Shown here: positions 8,356 to 18,200 of the stretch, one piece after another
Layout: every line of letters begins with the position of its first letter
Numbering within the stretch: the first letter of the stretch is position 1
DNA from: Planctomycetaceae bacterium
GTDB taxonomy: Bacteria; Planctomycetota; Planctomycetia; Gemmatales; Gemmataceae
Direction of reading: 5' to 3'
Assembly (NCBI GenBank): GCA_013823135.1
Contig: PNLP01000017.1
Location: forward strand, 62,001-126,000
Length of the DNA stretch: 64,000 bases
Made by a program: the position numbers and the translations under genes
Notes under the pieces: generated by a model
Told to the model about the DNA's origin: nothing
Database searches by the model: none
The model's input: the letters and a program-made list of their open reading frames with translations, nothing else

Positions 8356-10382
8356 TTACCAACCTGTTCCTACGTGGCCGATCGGGAACAGAGACGCACA
8401 CGTATGACCTCGCGGTTGAACTGCGGCGGCGCGGCGTCGGGGTCAGTGTGTTCAGTCCGGATCGCGACGGTCCGCTTGTGCCAGGGTTGCGAGCCGCGGG
8501 GGTCGAAGTCGTGGCCGATCCACGGGCTTGCGTCACTCCCCCGGACATCATCCACGGCCACCACAACCTGGCACTTCTCACAGCGTTGACGGCGTTTCCG
8601 CAATCGCCCGCGGTCTTCGTCTGCCACGACGCCAAGGCCTGGCACGACCGCGCGCCGCGGCTGTCGCAAGTTGCGTGCTACGCAGCGGTCGATGACTTGT
8701 GCCGTGAGCGTGTTGCCGCCGACGTCGCGATCCCGCTCGCCGAGGTCGCATTCCACGGAAACTCTGTGGACCTGTTGCGATTCCAACCCCGCGGCCCGCT
8801 CCCGGTGCGACCACTGCGTGCGCTGGCATTCAGCAACTACGCGGCAGAGGAAACGTTTCTCCCGCTGATCCGCACCGCGTGCAGTCGGGCGGGGTTGCAA
8901 CTCGACACGATCGGTGTCGGTTCGGGCAACCCGAGTGACTCGCCCGAGACGGATCTGCCGCGCTACGATGTCGTGTTCGCGAAAGCACGCTGTGCGATGG
9001 AAGCCCTTGCGTGCGGTTGTGCCGTGGTGCTCTGCGGCGACGAAGGGATCGGCCCGCTCGTGACGCCGGGCAACTTTCACGAATTGCGGCGCTGGAACTT
9101 CGGGCGTCGCACGCTGACTTCGCCCCACGACGTGGAAGCACTCGTGAGCGCGATCGAGGCTTACGACGCACCGACGGCCGAGGCGACGGCGCAACTGGCG
9201 AGACAGGAACTGAGCCTGACCGCCGCCGTCGATGCCTGGCTGGCGAGGTACGAAGCAATCCTGGCAGCGTCGGCGGAACGCAAGGCCGACAACCGCGACA
9301 CGGGGATCGTCGGCGAATTGTTGCAGATCAACACTGAACTCGATCGACTGCACGTCGTCACGTCCCAGAACGCGTGGTATCAGCGGAAAATGGAGCAGAT
9401 CGATGCCACGCCCAAGATTCGAGACGTCGTCGGCACGATGCCGTTCATCGTTGGTGCGCCTCGTTCCGGCACCACGCTGTTGCGGTTGATGCTCGACTCG
9501 CACCCCTGGCTCGCGATTCCGCCGGAAACCGGTTTCCTGTTCCTTGCCGAAGAACTGGGCTGGGCCGCCGACATCGCAGCCGACGAATTCGTTTCGCGTC
9601 TCGCTCGCCACCCGGCGAACGCCCCGCACTGGCCCGACTTCAACGTATCGTTGCCCGCGGTACGAAGCCGCCTTCCCGAGCGAACGAGTGTCGCCGCAGG
9701 TCTGCGTGCCTTCTACGCCGCATACGCAGACCGCTTTGGTAAGCCGCTCGGCGGCGACAAGACTCCGGACCACACGCGTTCCATGGCCACGACCGCGGCC
9801 CACCTGCCCGAAGCCCGCTTCCTCCACATCATTCGCGATGGAAGAGACGCCATCCTCTCCTGGCAGAAAACGTGGTTCGCGCCAAGTCAAGACATCGAAA
9901 GCCTAGCCCGCGAGTGGGCGACACGAGTGCGAATCGCACGAAAGCAGCGACTACCCGCAGCGCGGTATCTCGAAGTGCGGTACGAAGCACTGATCACCTC
10001 GCCGGAAACGGTACTGCGCGAAATCTGTACGTTCCTGAACCTGCCATTCGCCTACGCCATGCTGGAGTACCACAAGCACGCCCCGCAACGGTTGGCAGAA
10101 CATCAGTCGCGGCATCGCGCCGACGGCACGGTCGTGGCCACCCAGGAACAGCGACTATCCCAGCAGCGGCTGACCTGCCAACCACCGCAAACTGATCGCG
10201 TCGGCGGGTGGCGCAGGGTCTTCACACGGGAAGACAACAACGCCTTTCACCGAGGCAGCGGCAACCTGCTGGCGGAACTGGGCTACGGGACCGAGTACCG
10301 ACCCATCACCGTTCGCGAGCGGATTCGTGAGTTCGCGGGGCGGTTGCTCTTCAGGAAACGAGCGGACACGCGGGCCGAGTAA
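8343..10382 (+). CDS. Glycosyltransferase-sulfotransferase fusion protein
   Basis: 679 residues in two parts. Residues 1 to about 320 resemble a GT-B family 4 glycosyltransferase: the start MHVLITNLFLRGRSGTETHT is the usual N-terminal Rossmann strand and acceptor loop, and EALACGCAVVLCGDEGIGPLV is the nucleotide-sugar binding region with its conserved glutamate. After a linker, residues from about 365 are a PAPS-dependent sulfotransferase: PFIVGAPRSGTTLLRLMLDS is the 5'-phosphosulfate loop and HIIRDGRDAILSWQ the 3'-phosphate loop. The ATG at 8343 is the start; the reading frame extends upstream only as antisense-like sequence. It probably builds a sulfated glycan. Such substrates would suit the sulfatases in this genome, but that link is inference. 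Confidence 0.85.
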   Translation: MHVLITNLFLRGRSGTETHTYDLAVELRRRGVGVSVFSPDRDGPLVPGLRAAGVEVVADPRACVTPPDIIHGHHNLALLTALTAFPQSPAVFVCHDAKAWHDRAPRLSQVACYAAVDDLCRERVAADVAIPLAEVAFHGNSVDLLRFQPRGPLPVRPLRALAFSNYAAEETFLPLIRTACSRAGLQLDTIGVGSGNPSDSPETDLPRYDVVFAKARCAMEALACGCAVVLCGDEGIGPLVTPGNFHELRRWNFGRRTLTSPHDVEALVSAIEAYDAPTAEATAQLARQELSLTAAVDAWLARYEAILAASAERKADNRDTGIVGELLQINTELDRLHVVTSQNAWYQRKMEQIDATPKIRDVVGTMPFIVGAPRSGTTLLRLMLDSHPWLAIPPETGFLFLAEELGWAADIAADEFVSRLARHPANAPHWPDFNVSLPAVRSRLPERTSVAAGLRAFYAAYADRFGKPLGGDKTPDHTRSMATTAAHLPEARFLHIIRDGRDAILSWQKTWFAPSQDIESLAREWATRVRIARKQRLPAARYLEVRYEALITSPETVLREICTFLNLPFAYAMLEYHKHAPQRLAEHQSRHRADGTVVATQEQRLSQQRLTCQPPQTDRVGGWRRVFTREDNNAFHRGSGNLLAELGYGTEYRPITVRERIREFAGRLLFRKRADTRAE

Positions 10383-10452
10383 CCCGCGCTAAGCCGCACG
10401 CGGCTGTCGCTTCGCGTTGCGGTTCCGGCCGTGGTGGGTTACAACCCAGATC

Positions 10453-11277
10453 ATGTCGTCTTCCGATTCCACGCTACGATCGCTGTTTACCCCACTGACC
10501 GATGCGATGGTCGCGCTCGGCGACTGGTCGCTGTTCTCGATGCGGGCATGCTCGGGGGTCTTGCAGCGTGCCTTCCGCGGTCGCGAACTGTTGCGAGTCG
10601 CCTTCGAGGTGGGCTACTCCAGTGCCGGCGTCGTCGGCGTCACCGGGTTGTTCATCGGCATGGTCCTCGCCGTGCAGGCATACGGGCAGTTCCACACCAT
10701 CGGGCTGGAGACGTCGCTCGGTGCCGTCATTCACATGTCGGTGGTGCGCGAGTTGGGGCCGGTGCTCGCCGCGGTCATGCTTGCTGGACGGGTGGGGTCA
10801 GCGATGGCGGCCGAGCTGGCGACGATGCGAGTGACGGAGCAACTCGACGCGCTGGCGTGTCTGGGCGTCGATCCCGTGAAGTATCTCGTGGCTCCGCGTC
10901 TGATAGCGTGCGTCCTGCTGCTTCCGCTACTCACCGTGCTCGCCGACCTGCTTGGGCTCGCTGGAAGCACGCTGATTTCACTTCATGTGTACCGGATCGA
11001 CAGTTACCACTACTGGCGACACACGCAGGAATTCGTGAAGGTCTGGGATGTGTGTACGGGACTGGTTAAGGCGATCGTATTCGGGGGGGTTCTGTCGCTG
11101 ATTGCCTGTCACCGTGGGTTCCACGGGCGGGCGGGTGCGGAAGGCGTTGGCCGTGCTGCTACCGAGTCGTTCGTGTGGTCGTTCATCGCCATTCTGGTGA
11201 TTGACCTGTTCATGGCGATGTTCGCGAACAGCCTTTATGCGATGCTGTGGCCCGCAACCGCAAACAAAGTGGCGTAA
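10453..11277 (+). CDS. mlaE: MlaE-type ABC transporter permease
   Basis: An inner-membrane permease of the MlaE/YrbE family, about 274 residues, which moves phospholipids between membranes with an MlaF-type ATPase and an MCE-domain partner. The conserved block FIGMVLAVQAYGQF, then VRELGPVLAAVMLAGRVGSA and EQLDALACLGVDPVKYLVAPR, is diagnostic. Four to five membrane segments follow in the normal order. ATG 10453 gives a standard N-terminus. No mlaF or mlaD gene follows; the next gene is convergent, so the operon is either split or continues elsewhere. Confidence 0.92.
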   Translation: MSSSDSTLRSLFTPLTDAMVALGDWSLFSMRACSGVLQRAFRGRELLRVAFEVGYSSAGVVGVTGLFIGMVLAVQAYGQFHTIGLETSLGAVIHMSVVRELGPVLAAVMLAGRVGSAMAAELATMRVTEQLDALACLGVDPVKYLVAPRLIACVLLLPLLTVLADLLGLAGSTLISLHVYRIDSYHYWRHTQEFVKVWDVCTGLVKAIVFGGVLSLIACHRGFHGRAGAEGVGRAATESFVWSFIAILVIDLFMAMFANSLYAMLWPATANKVA

Positions 11278-11284
11278 GTAGTCT

Positions 11285-11318
11285 TGGCGAGCGGGCTGAC
11301 GCGCACCCCCGCTCGCCA
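11285..11318. terminator. Hairpin between convergent genes
   Basis: TGGCGAGCGGG and CCCGCTCGCCA are perfect 11-base arms around a 12-base loop, just after the mlaE stop and before the end of the convergent gene. It is a short member of the GGCGAGCGGG palindrome family also seen at 26348-26424 and 61191-61271. Confidence 0.6.
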
Positions 11319-11326
11319 GGCTGAAA

Positions 11327-12655
11327 TCAGTGTGGGATCGGCACGGGGATCATGTTGTCGAACAGGCTCGGGGCGTTCGCCACGGGCTTGTACCCCTTCT
11401 CGTCCTCGCTGGCCTTCAACGTCATCCTGGCCAGCAACTGTTTGGTCTGGTTCAACGCGGGGTCGCTCGGGCTGTCGAACTGGCCAATGGTGACGATGCT
11501 CGCAGTGCGGGTGTGAAGCACGAACGCCTCGAACCCCTCGGCAGGGATCCCCTCGCCTCGCATCTTGCGGAGGGCTGCCGCGAGTTGCTCGGCTTGCTCG
11601 GCTCCAGCTTTCAGCACGTCTGCGCCTTTGCCGCCCAAACCAAGCTGCCGCATCACGCCGCCCGAGCCGGAATCCTTGCTGACGATTTCGACTGGGGCGC
11701 TGAACGACTTCACCCCCAGCGTCCAACTCTTCTTGGCCTTGAGCAAGTTGTACGGGCGACCTTCGTTCAGCTTGACAAGGAACGGGTCGATCGTGACCGC
11801 TTCCGCCGGGTCCGCAGCTCTTGCAATCGTCGGGTTCGGGACAACGTGAGCCGTCAGATACGGGTTCAGGTAACCTTCTTCGAGCATCATCTTGCCGTTC
11901 TTGTCGGCCCGCTGAATCACCGCACCATCCATCAGCGCCTTGTTCTTCGGGGCCGGCCAGGTGCGAACCGTGTTCAACGCCTTGCGAGCGTCTTCCTCGG
12001 ATTTGAACCCACCAACAAGGACCGCGATCTGATCCGTGTAGTTCATCGTTTTGAAGTGCAACCGGGTGTCCGGTGCGAGAAACTCCATGCCCTGAAGCGC
12101 GGCCTGCTGCTTGTATTTGTCGATCTGCGACGCGAACACCTTGGCCCGTTCGCGGGCCGCGGCAATGGAAGCCATTTCCGCCTTGCGCTCGGGAGAGACG
12201 TATTCGTACAGCAGCGCCTGCACCTTGTAAGTCTCGCGGATGTCGGTCGCGAGTTGCTCGGCCAGCGTGCGGGCCGACGGTCCGCTGTCCTGGGCAGTTG
12301 GCTTGTTCGGCCGAGAATAGCTCTTCATGCAAATGAAGAATGCGCCGTGTTCCGGCTTCACGACCCACGGGTGATTCGCGCCGAGAGCCGACCGAATTTC
12401 AAGGTCCTGAGGCGGCGGGGTTGCGGCTGGCTGGGTTACGCTTGGAGCTGGCGTCAGTGCGCCAGCAGGAAGCACGGGATTCCTGGTCGGCGGAACCACC
12501 CCACCAGCAGGCGTGACGCCGGGAGGCAACGGCGGTGGAGTGGACGGAGACACGGGCGGAGTGGGGGCACGATCCGCGGCGAACTGTGCGACGCCGACAC
12601 CGGCCCCGGTCAGAACCCCGGCAAGTCCGAGACCGAACGCGAACTGAATGCGCAT
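11327..12655 (-). CDS. Exported Pro-rich protein with a SPOR-like segment, function unknown
   Basis: A 442-residue protein. Residues 1-24 (MRIQFAFGLGLAGVLTGAGV...) form a signal peptide or N-terminal anchor. Residues 30-85 are a Pro/Thr/Ala-rich linker. The remainder is soluble, and YTDQIAVLVGGFKSEEDARK resembles the 'vqvG.f.s...A' strand-helix of SPOR-type domains. A helical segment (AEQAEQLAAALRKMRGEG) lies in the C-terminal third. I know of no named family for the whole protein. It may be a planctomycete cell-envelope protein. The start at 12655 follows a G/A-rich stretch. Confidence 0.6.
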   Translation of the reverse strand: MRIQFAFGLGLAGVLTGAGVGVAQFAADRAPTPPVSPSTPPPLPPGVTPAGGVVPPTRNPVLPAGALTPAPSVTQPAATPPPQDLEIRSALGANHPWVVKPEHGAFFICMKSYSRPNKPTAQDSGPSARTLAEQLATDIRETYKVQALLYEYVSPERKAEMASIAAARERAKVFASQIDKYKQQAALQGMEFLAPDTRLHFKTMNYTDQIAVLVGGFKSEEDARKALNTVRTWPAPKNKALMDGAVIQRADKNGKMMLEEGYLNPYLTAHVVPNPTIARAADPAEAVTIDPFLVKLNEGRPYNLLKAKKSWTLGVKSFSAPVEIVSKDSGSGGVMRQLGLGGKGADVLKAGAEQAEQLAAALRKMRGEGIPAEGFEAFVLHTRTASIVTIGQFDSPSDPALNQTKQLLARMTLKASEDEKGYKPVANAPSLFDNMIPVPIPH

Positions 12656-12801
12656 GGTCGCACCTCCGTGCGTGGCGTAACGAAATCATCCTCAGGGTGC
12701 GGACTCATACCCACTGCGAATTGGCGATGCCAGGGGAAAACCTTCGGAATTTCTCACGTTGTTACGCGGGCACACCCGCACGCTGCGATAATGAGCCTGT
12801 C

Positions 12802-13377
12802 ATGTGGGATCTCTTCACTACCCATCGCACGGTGTGCCTCAATCCGGACGGGGTTGCCGTCGCGGAGCCAAGGCCGCTCGCGTTGCTCCCCGGGTCGTTC
12901 AACCCACTCCACCACGGGCACACCACGCTCGCAGCCGTCGCAGCAACGCGCCTTGGCGTGCCGGTCCACTTCGAGTTGTCGGTCGCGAACGCCGACAAGC
13001 CAGAACTGCCCCGCGAAGAAGTGCAGCGCCGGGTCGCCCAGTTCACGCGGGTCGGCTCCGTGTGGGTGACGCGGGCCGCGACCTTCGATGCGAAGGCGGA
13101 CCTGTTCCCCGGTGCCGCGTTTGTGCTGGGTTGGGACACCGCCATCCGCGTGATCGACCCGAAATACTACGGGGGCGAGGCCGGGCGTGATGCGGCCATG
13201 CGGAAGTTGATGAACTGCGGTTGTCGATTTGTTGTCGGCGGACGGGTGGATTCCCGCGGCCAGTTTCGCATCTGGGAGGGCGGGTTAGCCGACGAGTTTG
13301 CCCCGCTGTTCGTCGCGCTGACCGAGGACGATTTCCGAACGGATGTGTCGAGTTCGCAGTTGCGAGGTAGGGTTTAG
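12802..13377 (+). CDS. NadD-like nucleotidyltransferase domain protein
   Basis: A 191-residue protein of the HIGH-type nucleotidyltransferase superfamily. ALLPGSFNPLHHGHTTLAA near residues 29-47 is the nucleotide-binding G-x-F-x-P-x-H-x-G-H signature. The C-terminus FRTDVSSSQLRGRV matches the IS(S/A)T-x-x-R type phosphate motif (SSSQLR). NadD and CoaD make nucleotidyl transfers in NAD and CoA synthesis, but this protein lacks features that would fix the substrate, and its N-terminal 25 residues are unusual. ATG 12802 begins the first conserved stretch. The gene is alone and convergent with the parvulin gene. Confidence 0.7.
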   Translation: MWDLFTTHRTVCLNPDGVAVAEPRPLALLPGSFNPLHHGHTTLAAVAATRLGVPVHFELSVANADKPELPREEVQRRVAQFTRVGSVWVTRAATFDAKADLFPGAAFVLGWDTAIRVIDPKYYGGEAGRDAAMRKLMNCGCRFVVGGRVDSRGQFRIWEGGLADEFAPLFVALTEDDFRTDVSSSQLRGRV

Positions 13378-13379
13378 CT

Positions 13380-13419
13380 GTCGCCCCAGCGGGGCGACTT
13401 GCGGTCCCGTCGGGACCGC
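13380..13419. terminator. Tandem hairpins between convergent genes
   Basis: Two perfect 8-bp stems with 3-base loops, GTCGCCCC/GGGGCGAC and GCGGTCCC/GGGACCGC, immediately after the nucleotidyltransferase stop codon. The layout and the first stem match 4436-4477. Confidence 0.65.
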
Positions 13420-13438
13420 TGCTAAACGATAACCAACA

Positions 13439-14668
13439 TCACGGATTCTCAATCAGTCGCACGGGGCCTTTGCGCCACAGTTCGGCGACCAGTTTTTGCA
13501 CTTCACCTTCTCGATACTTCGACAGCAACTTCTCGCGAACGTCGCTCTGCACCTTGGCATCGAACGGGCGAACCCCAGCGTATTCTCGCTTCATGACTTT
13601 CACGATGTGATAACCCACCGGCGTCTGAATCAACTCGCTGACTTCGCCTTCCTTCAGTGCCCACACAGTTGATTCCACGTCGGCGGGCTGAATCTTGCCA
13701 CGCTCACTGCCGATGCCAAGCCCTCCCTGCATCGCGGAGAGTCCGTCGTCGTACTGCTTGGCGAGAGCCCCGAAGTCGGCTCCCAGTGATGCCTTCTGGA
13801 AGACGCTCATCGCGTGATCGTAGGCGGCTCGTGCCGTGGGATGTTTGTTGAAGCTGACGAAGATGTCGAACCACTTCACCCGATCAGTCGTTTTGAACTC
13901 GTCGGGATGTTTGTCGTAGTAGTCGCGGATGTCGGCAAGGCCGGGCGTGCGGGCCTTGTCCTTGAGGACGCTCCGGACGTACTCGTCAGCCATCGTTTGC
14001 CGTTCGAGTTGGCGACGGATCACGGGAAGCGTTAAGCCCTGCGTTCGGAGAATCTCCAGGAACTCTTCTTCAGTCACGTTCCCGTAGTGCTTACGAATCC
14101 CTCGCAAGGTGTGATCCGCGGCCTTGCCGGCGTAGTCTTTGATGTCGTCGATGGCGGCCATTTTGCCGCCCTTTTTGAGCTTGCCATACATCTCATCGAG
14201 GATCAGTTCGCGTGCGATGATCCGCCGGAGTTCGGCCGCGTACAGTTCCTTTTCCTTCTCTTTGCGAAGGTGCGCATCGACCCCGTTCAACTCCCCGAGC
14301 CGCTGCCGCACGGCCTCGATCACTTCCTGGTCGGTGACCAGGTTGGTCGCGCCGACGAGTGCCACGACCTTGATCTGCGGGATGCCATCCTTGAGTTGTT
14401 CGACGCCTTTGCCGACCGCAGGCAACGGTGAATAACCCGTCTTCTGGATGTCGGGCACCATCGGGCCAGAGTTAACAGGAGTGCCCGCAACCGGAGCGCC
14501 CGGGACGACTGGGCCGCTCGGGGCCATCGGCGCAATTGGGTAGGCTGGGTCGGCCGGAGCCTGGCCGCGAGCGCTGAGCGCCGACGACACCCCGTTGGTG
14601 TTGCAGCCGATCATGGCAGCCAAGGCACTGGCCATCAGCAACCGAGAAAGCGGCTTCGCGGCATCCAT
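13439..14668 (-). CDS. Parvulin-type peptidyl-prolyl isomerase lipoprotein
   Basis: A 409-residue exported chaperone/isomerase. The start at 14668 gives MDAAKPLSRLLMASALAAMIGC, a lipoprotein signal with lipobox AMIGC, followed by a Pro/Ala-rich linker of about 60 residues. A SurA-like helical N-domain (ILRTQGLTLPVIRRQLERQT) precedes one parvulin domain: FGALAKQYDDGLSAMQGGLG, IQPADVESTVWALKEGEVSE, and IQTPVGYHIVKVMKRE near the end. In other bacteria such proteins assist folding of outer-membrane and periplasmic proteins. An upstream ATG at 14710 would put 14 residues before the signal and is less likely. Confidence 0.88.
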   Translation of the reverse strand: MDAAKPLSRLLMASALAAMIGCNTNGVSSALSARGQAPADPAYPIAPMAPSGPVVPGAPVAGTPVNSGPMVPDIQKTGYSPLPAVGKGVEQLKDGIPQIKVVALVGATNLVTDQEVIEAVRQRLGELNGVDAHLRKEKEKELYAAELRRIIARELILDEMYGKLKKGGKMAAIDDIKDYAGKAADHTLRGIRKHYGNVTEEEFLEILRTQGLTLPVIRRQLERQTMADEYVRSVLKDKARTPGLADIRDYYDKHPDEFKTTDRVKWFDIFVSFNKHPTARAAYDHAMSVFQKASLGADFGALAKQYDDGLSAMQGGLGIGSERGKIQPADVESTVWALKEGEVSELIQTPVGYHIVKVMKREYAGVRPFDAKVQSDVREKLLSKYREGEVQKLVAELWRKGPVRLIENP

Positions 14669-15211
14669 GCCTGCCCCTTCAACGCGGAAAATTCGTGCGG
14701 TATGAGCCACGCATATAGCGTGTGAACTGAGCGATGCAATAGTGAAGATGAATGCACGCAGGGCTACGCAGAGGTTGAAGTTTGGTAGGGTGGGTCGAGA
14801 CCGGCTTTGCGGTCGAGCCCCACCACAACCTGGGGAAATGCTGGGGCTCGTCGCAAATCACGACTCGACCCACCCTACCAAAACCACCCAAGCTCACTCG
14901 CTGCGTAGCCCTATGAATGCACGGGTGCGATTGGTTTACCACTGGTTTCCGGGGTGTGCTTGGCGGTTTCGTTTGGCATGAATTGCAGTGGCAAGTCGCA
15001 AACAATTTGGATGTCGTGTGATGCGGCGAATGCGATGATTCTGATATTCTTTCTTCCAGACAGGTCATCGCTTCCAGAACGGTTCCACGGATGGGTAGGC
15101 ATTTCGCCCGGAACCGATGAGAAGCACACATCCGATTGCATACCAGCAAACCTTGTCTCCGGAGACCAGTGGCACACCCGGTGCGATAGCCGCTTGCGGC
15201 TTCACAGGCAG
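14669..15211. other. Intergenic region without a convincing gene
   Basis: This stretch between the parvulin gene start and the mfd stop contains the nested inverted repeat at 14760-14912. The rest has only short frames that cross the repeat arms and have no recognisable motif or ribosome binding site. Confidence 0.6.
14760..14912. repeat. Nested inverted repeat, MITE-like
   Basis: The inner arms TTTGGTAGGGTGGGTCGAG (14781-14799) and its perfect reverse complement at 14864-14882 are enclosed by outer arms AGGGCTACGCAG (14760-14771) and CTGCGTAGCCCT (14901-14912). The 64-base centre contains further GGTCGAG/GGGGCTCG pieces. There is no coding capacity. It could be a small non-autonomous palindromic element or a strong structural element. 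Confidence 0.8.
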
Positions 15212-18200
15212 CTACGCGGTTGGCTTCAGCAATCCGACCAACAACTGGTACAACGCCTCCGGTGTCGCGTCGTCCTCGACCTTGAGCCGCAGGTAGATCG
15301 TTTTTTCGTCCACGACTTTGAGCCGCCCGCGACTCTTCGCTGCGAGTTGCTTTGCAAGATCTGGGCTTCGGTACGTGAAGATCAGATCGCGGCCATCACG
15401 GTGGACGCTTGATATCTGCCAGCGCACACAAAGCAGCCGAATCTCCGTGGTGCGGAACAGCCACTCCAGCGTTTCAGGCGGCGGGCCGTAGCGGTCACGC
15501 AACTCCTGCCGGAAGTCGTCGAGCTTCTTCATGTCGCGTAATCTGGCCAGTCGGCGATACACCTCGATCCGCAACTTCTGACCGGGCACATAATCACGCG
15601 GCAAGTACGCGGGCCACGGCAGGTCGATGTTCACCTCGACCGCTTGCCGCGGCGGTTGATGCTTCAGCGAACGCACGGCGTTCTCGAGCAACTGGCAGTA
15701 GAGTTCGTAACCCACACTCGCGATGTGCCCGCTTTGCTCGGCCCCGAGAATGTTGCCAGCCCCGCGGATTTCCAGGTCGCGCATGGCGATCTTGAACCCC
15801 GAGCCGAGCTCCGTGAACTCCTCGATCGCTTTCAGTCGGCGCTGTGCGGTCGGCGTCAGCATCTTGATCGGGTTCACAATCAGGTACGCATAGGCCCGGT
15901 TCTTCTGCCGGCCGACGCGACCCCGCAGTTGGTGCAGGTCGGCGAGGCCGTAGATGTCCGCGTCGTCGATGAAGATGGTGTTCGCGTTCGGGATGTCGAG
16001 ACCGCTCTCGATGATGGTGGTGGCCACGAGAATGTCCGCTTCCTTGCGGATGAACGTGACCATCGCCTTTTCGAGTTCGTCGGCTGTCATCTGCCCGTGG
16101 CCGACGACAACCTTCGCCTCGGGAACGATGTACTTGAGTTTGTCAGCGATGTCGTGGATGTCGTGAACGCGGTTGTGGACGAAGTACACCTGCCCGCCGC
16201 GGTTCATCTCACGCAGAATCGCATGGCGAATGAGTTGATCGTCCCACCGGATGATTCGCGTTTCGACGGGCTGGCGTTCTGGTGGTGGCGTTTCGAGGTT
16301 CGAGATTTCGCGGATGCCGAGCAGAGCCCCGTGGAGCGTTCGCGGGATTGGCGTGGCGGTCATCGTGAGAACGTGAACGGTCGCCCGCAGGTGCTTGAGC
16401 CGTTCCTTGTGCTCGACGCCGAACCGCTGTTCTTCATCAATGATAACCAATCCGAGATCCTTGAACTTGACGTCCTTGGAGACGAGCCGGTGTGTGCCGA
16501 CGATCACGTCCACACTCCCCGCGGCCAGTTTCTTGAGTGCCTCCTTCTGCTTCGCGGCAGACTTGAAGCGGCTGACCACTTCTACCGTGAACGGGTACTC
16601 GGCGAACCGCTGCGTGAACGTGCGGTAGTGCTGCTCCGCGAGCACGGTCGTGGGAACGAGAATCGCGACTTGCTTGCCGTTGTCGATGGCCTTGAACGCG
16701 GCGCGGATGGCGACTTCGGTTTTGCCGTAACCCACGTCGCCGCAGATGAGGCGGTCCATCGACTTCGGTTTCTCGATGTCGGCTTTCACCTCGGCGATTG
16801 CAGAGAGTTGGTCGGGCGTTTCCTGATATGGGAACGCGGCCTCGAACTCGCGCTGCCAGTCGGTATCGACCGGGAACGGGTAGCCGGGTTGCGACTGCCG
16901 GACGGCCTGAATCTGGATCATGTCGGCGGCCATGTCGCGGACCGCTTCGGCAACCTTGTCCTTCTTCTTACCCCACGACGCGCTGCCGAGCCTTGATAAC
17001 TCCGGTTCCGCGTGCTGCCCACCGACGTACTTCTGAACGAGATCGATCCGCGTGGCCGGGACGTAGAGGAACACGCCGTCGCGGAACTCGAGGATGAGGT
17101 TCTCCTCGAACGCGGAACTCGGAGTGCGGAGTGCGGAATTGAAGTCATCCTGCTCTTCTTGCTCTTGGTCTTCATTCCGAGTTCCGGGTTCCGCGTTCCG
17201 CGTTTTTTCCAACATTCGCATCCCGCGGAATCGGGCGATTCCGTGGGCGACGTGGACGACGTAATCCCCTTCGTTCAGGTCGAGGAAGCTGTCGATGGCA
17301 CGCGATTCGACCCTCCGACTCGACTTCCCAGCTTGAGCAGCGGCCTTCACCCCCGGCGGCAGCAGATCCTTGTGGAAGATTTCGTGACTACCAATCACCA
17401 CGATGCCGCTGCCCACAAGGCGGAACCCAGCGCGAACGTGCCCCGTCACAAGCCGCAACCGATGCGATTGCGCGAGCTTGCCGGCCTTCAGTACATCCGT
17501 GAGGCGATGCACCTCCGCGTCGGACTGGCACGCGATCAGCACTTGCTGCGTGTCGCCACTCGCCACGGCGTCGAGTTCGTCTCGCACCCGCTGCACATTC
17601 CCGCTGAATCGCTCGACCGACTCGACGCGAAGATGTGCCGACGCCTCCACGCTCGGTCGCGGCAGGGCGGTCACGGTCACGCTCGGGAGCTTGAGCAAGT
17701 TCGCGAACGCGGCCTGCGGTACGAACAACCCCGTGGTGTCGCCGACTCGCTCGAAGAAGTGCTTTCCTTGCTCCTTGAGGTCAGCCGGTTCGACGAGCAC
17801 AACCCACGATTGCGGCGGGAGGTAATCGGTGAGGAAACCGACGACATCGTTTGGCCGCGAGCCAGAGGCGAGCGTGGCTGGCACGCTCCCCTTCGGGTCG
17901 CGGCTAAACGACGCGCTGATGAGGGTCACTGCGGGGCGTTTGTCCAGACTTCGCTGGCTGCCCACCGCGAACGTGCGGATCGACTCCAGTTCGTCGCCGA
18001 AGAACTCCAGGCGAGCGGGATCGGCGGTATCCGGCGAGAACACATCGAGGATGCCGCCGCGGCGAGCGAACTCGCCTGGGTATTCCACCGCATCCACCCG
18101 CTTGTACCCGTTCGCAACCAGCCATTCCGCAAGTTCGGATGGTTCAACAATTTCCCCCGCAGCAAGTTTCCGACCCCGTGCCGCGAGGTCGGCTCGCTCC

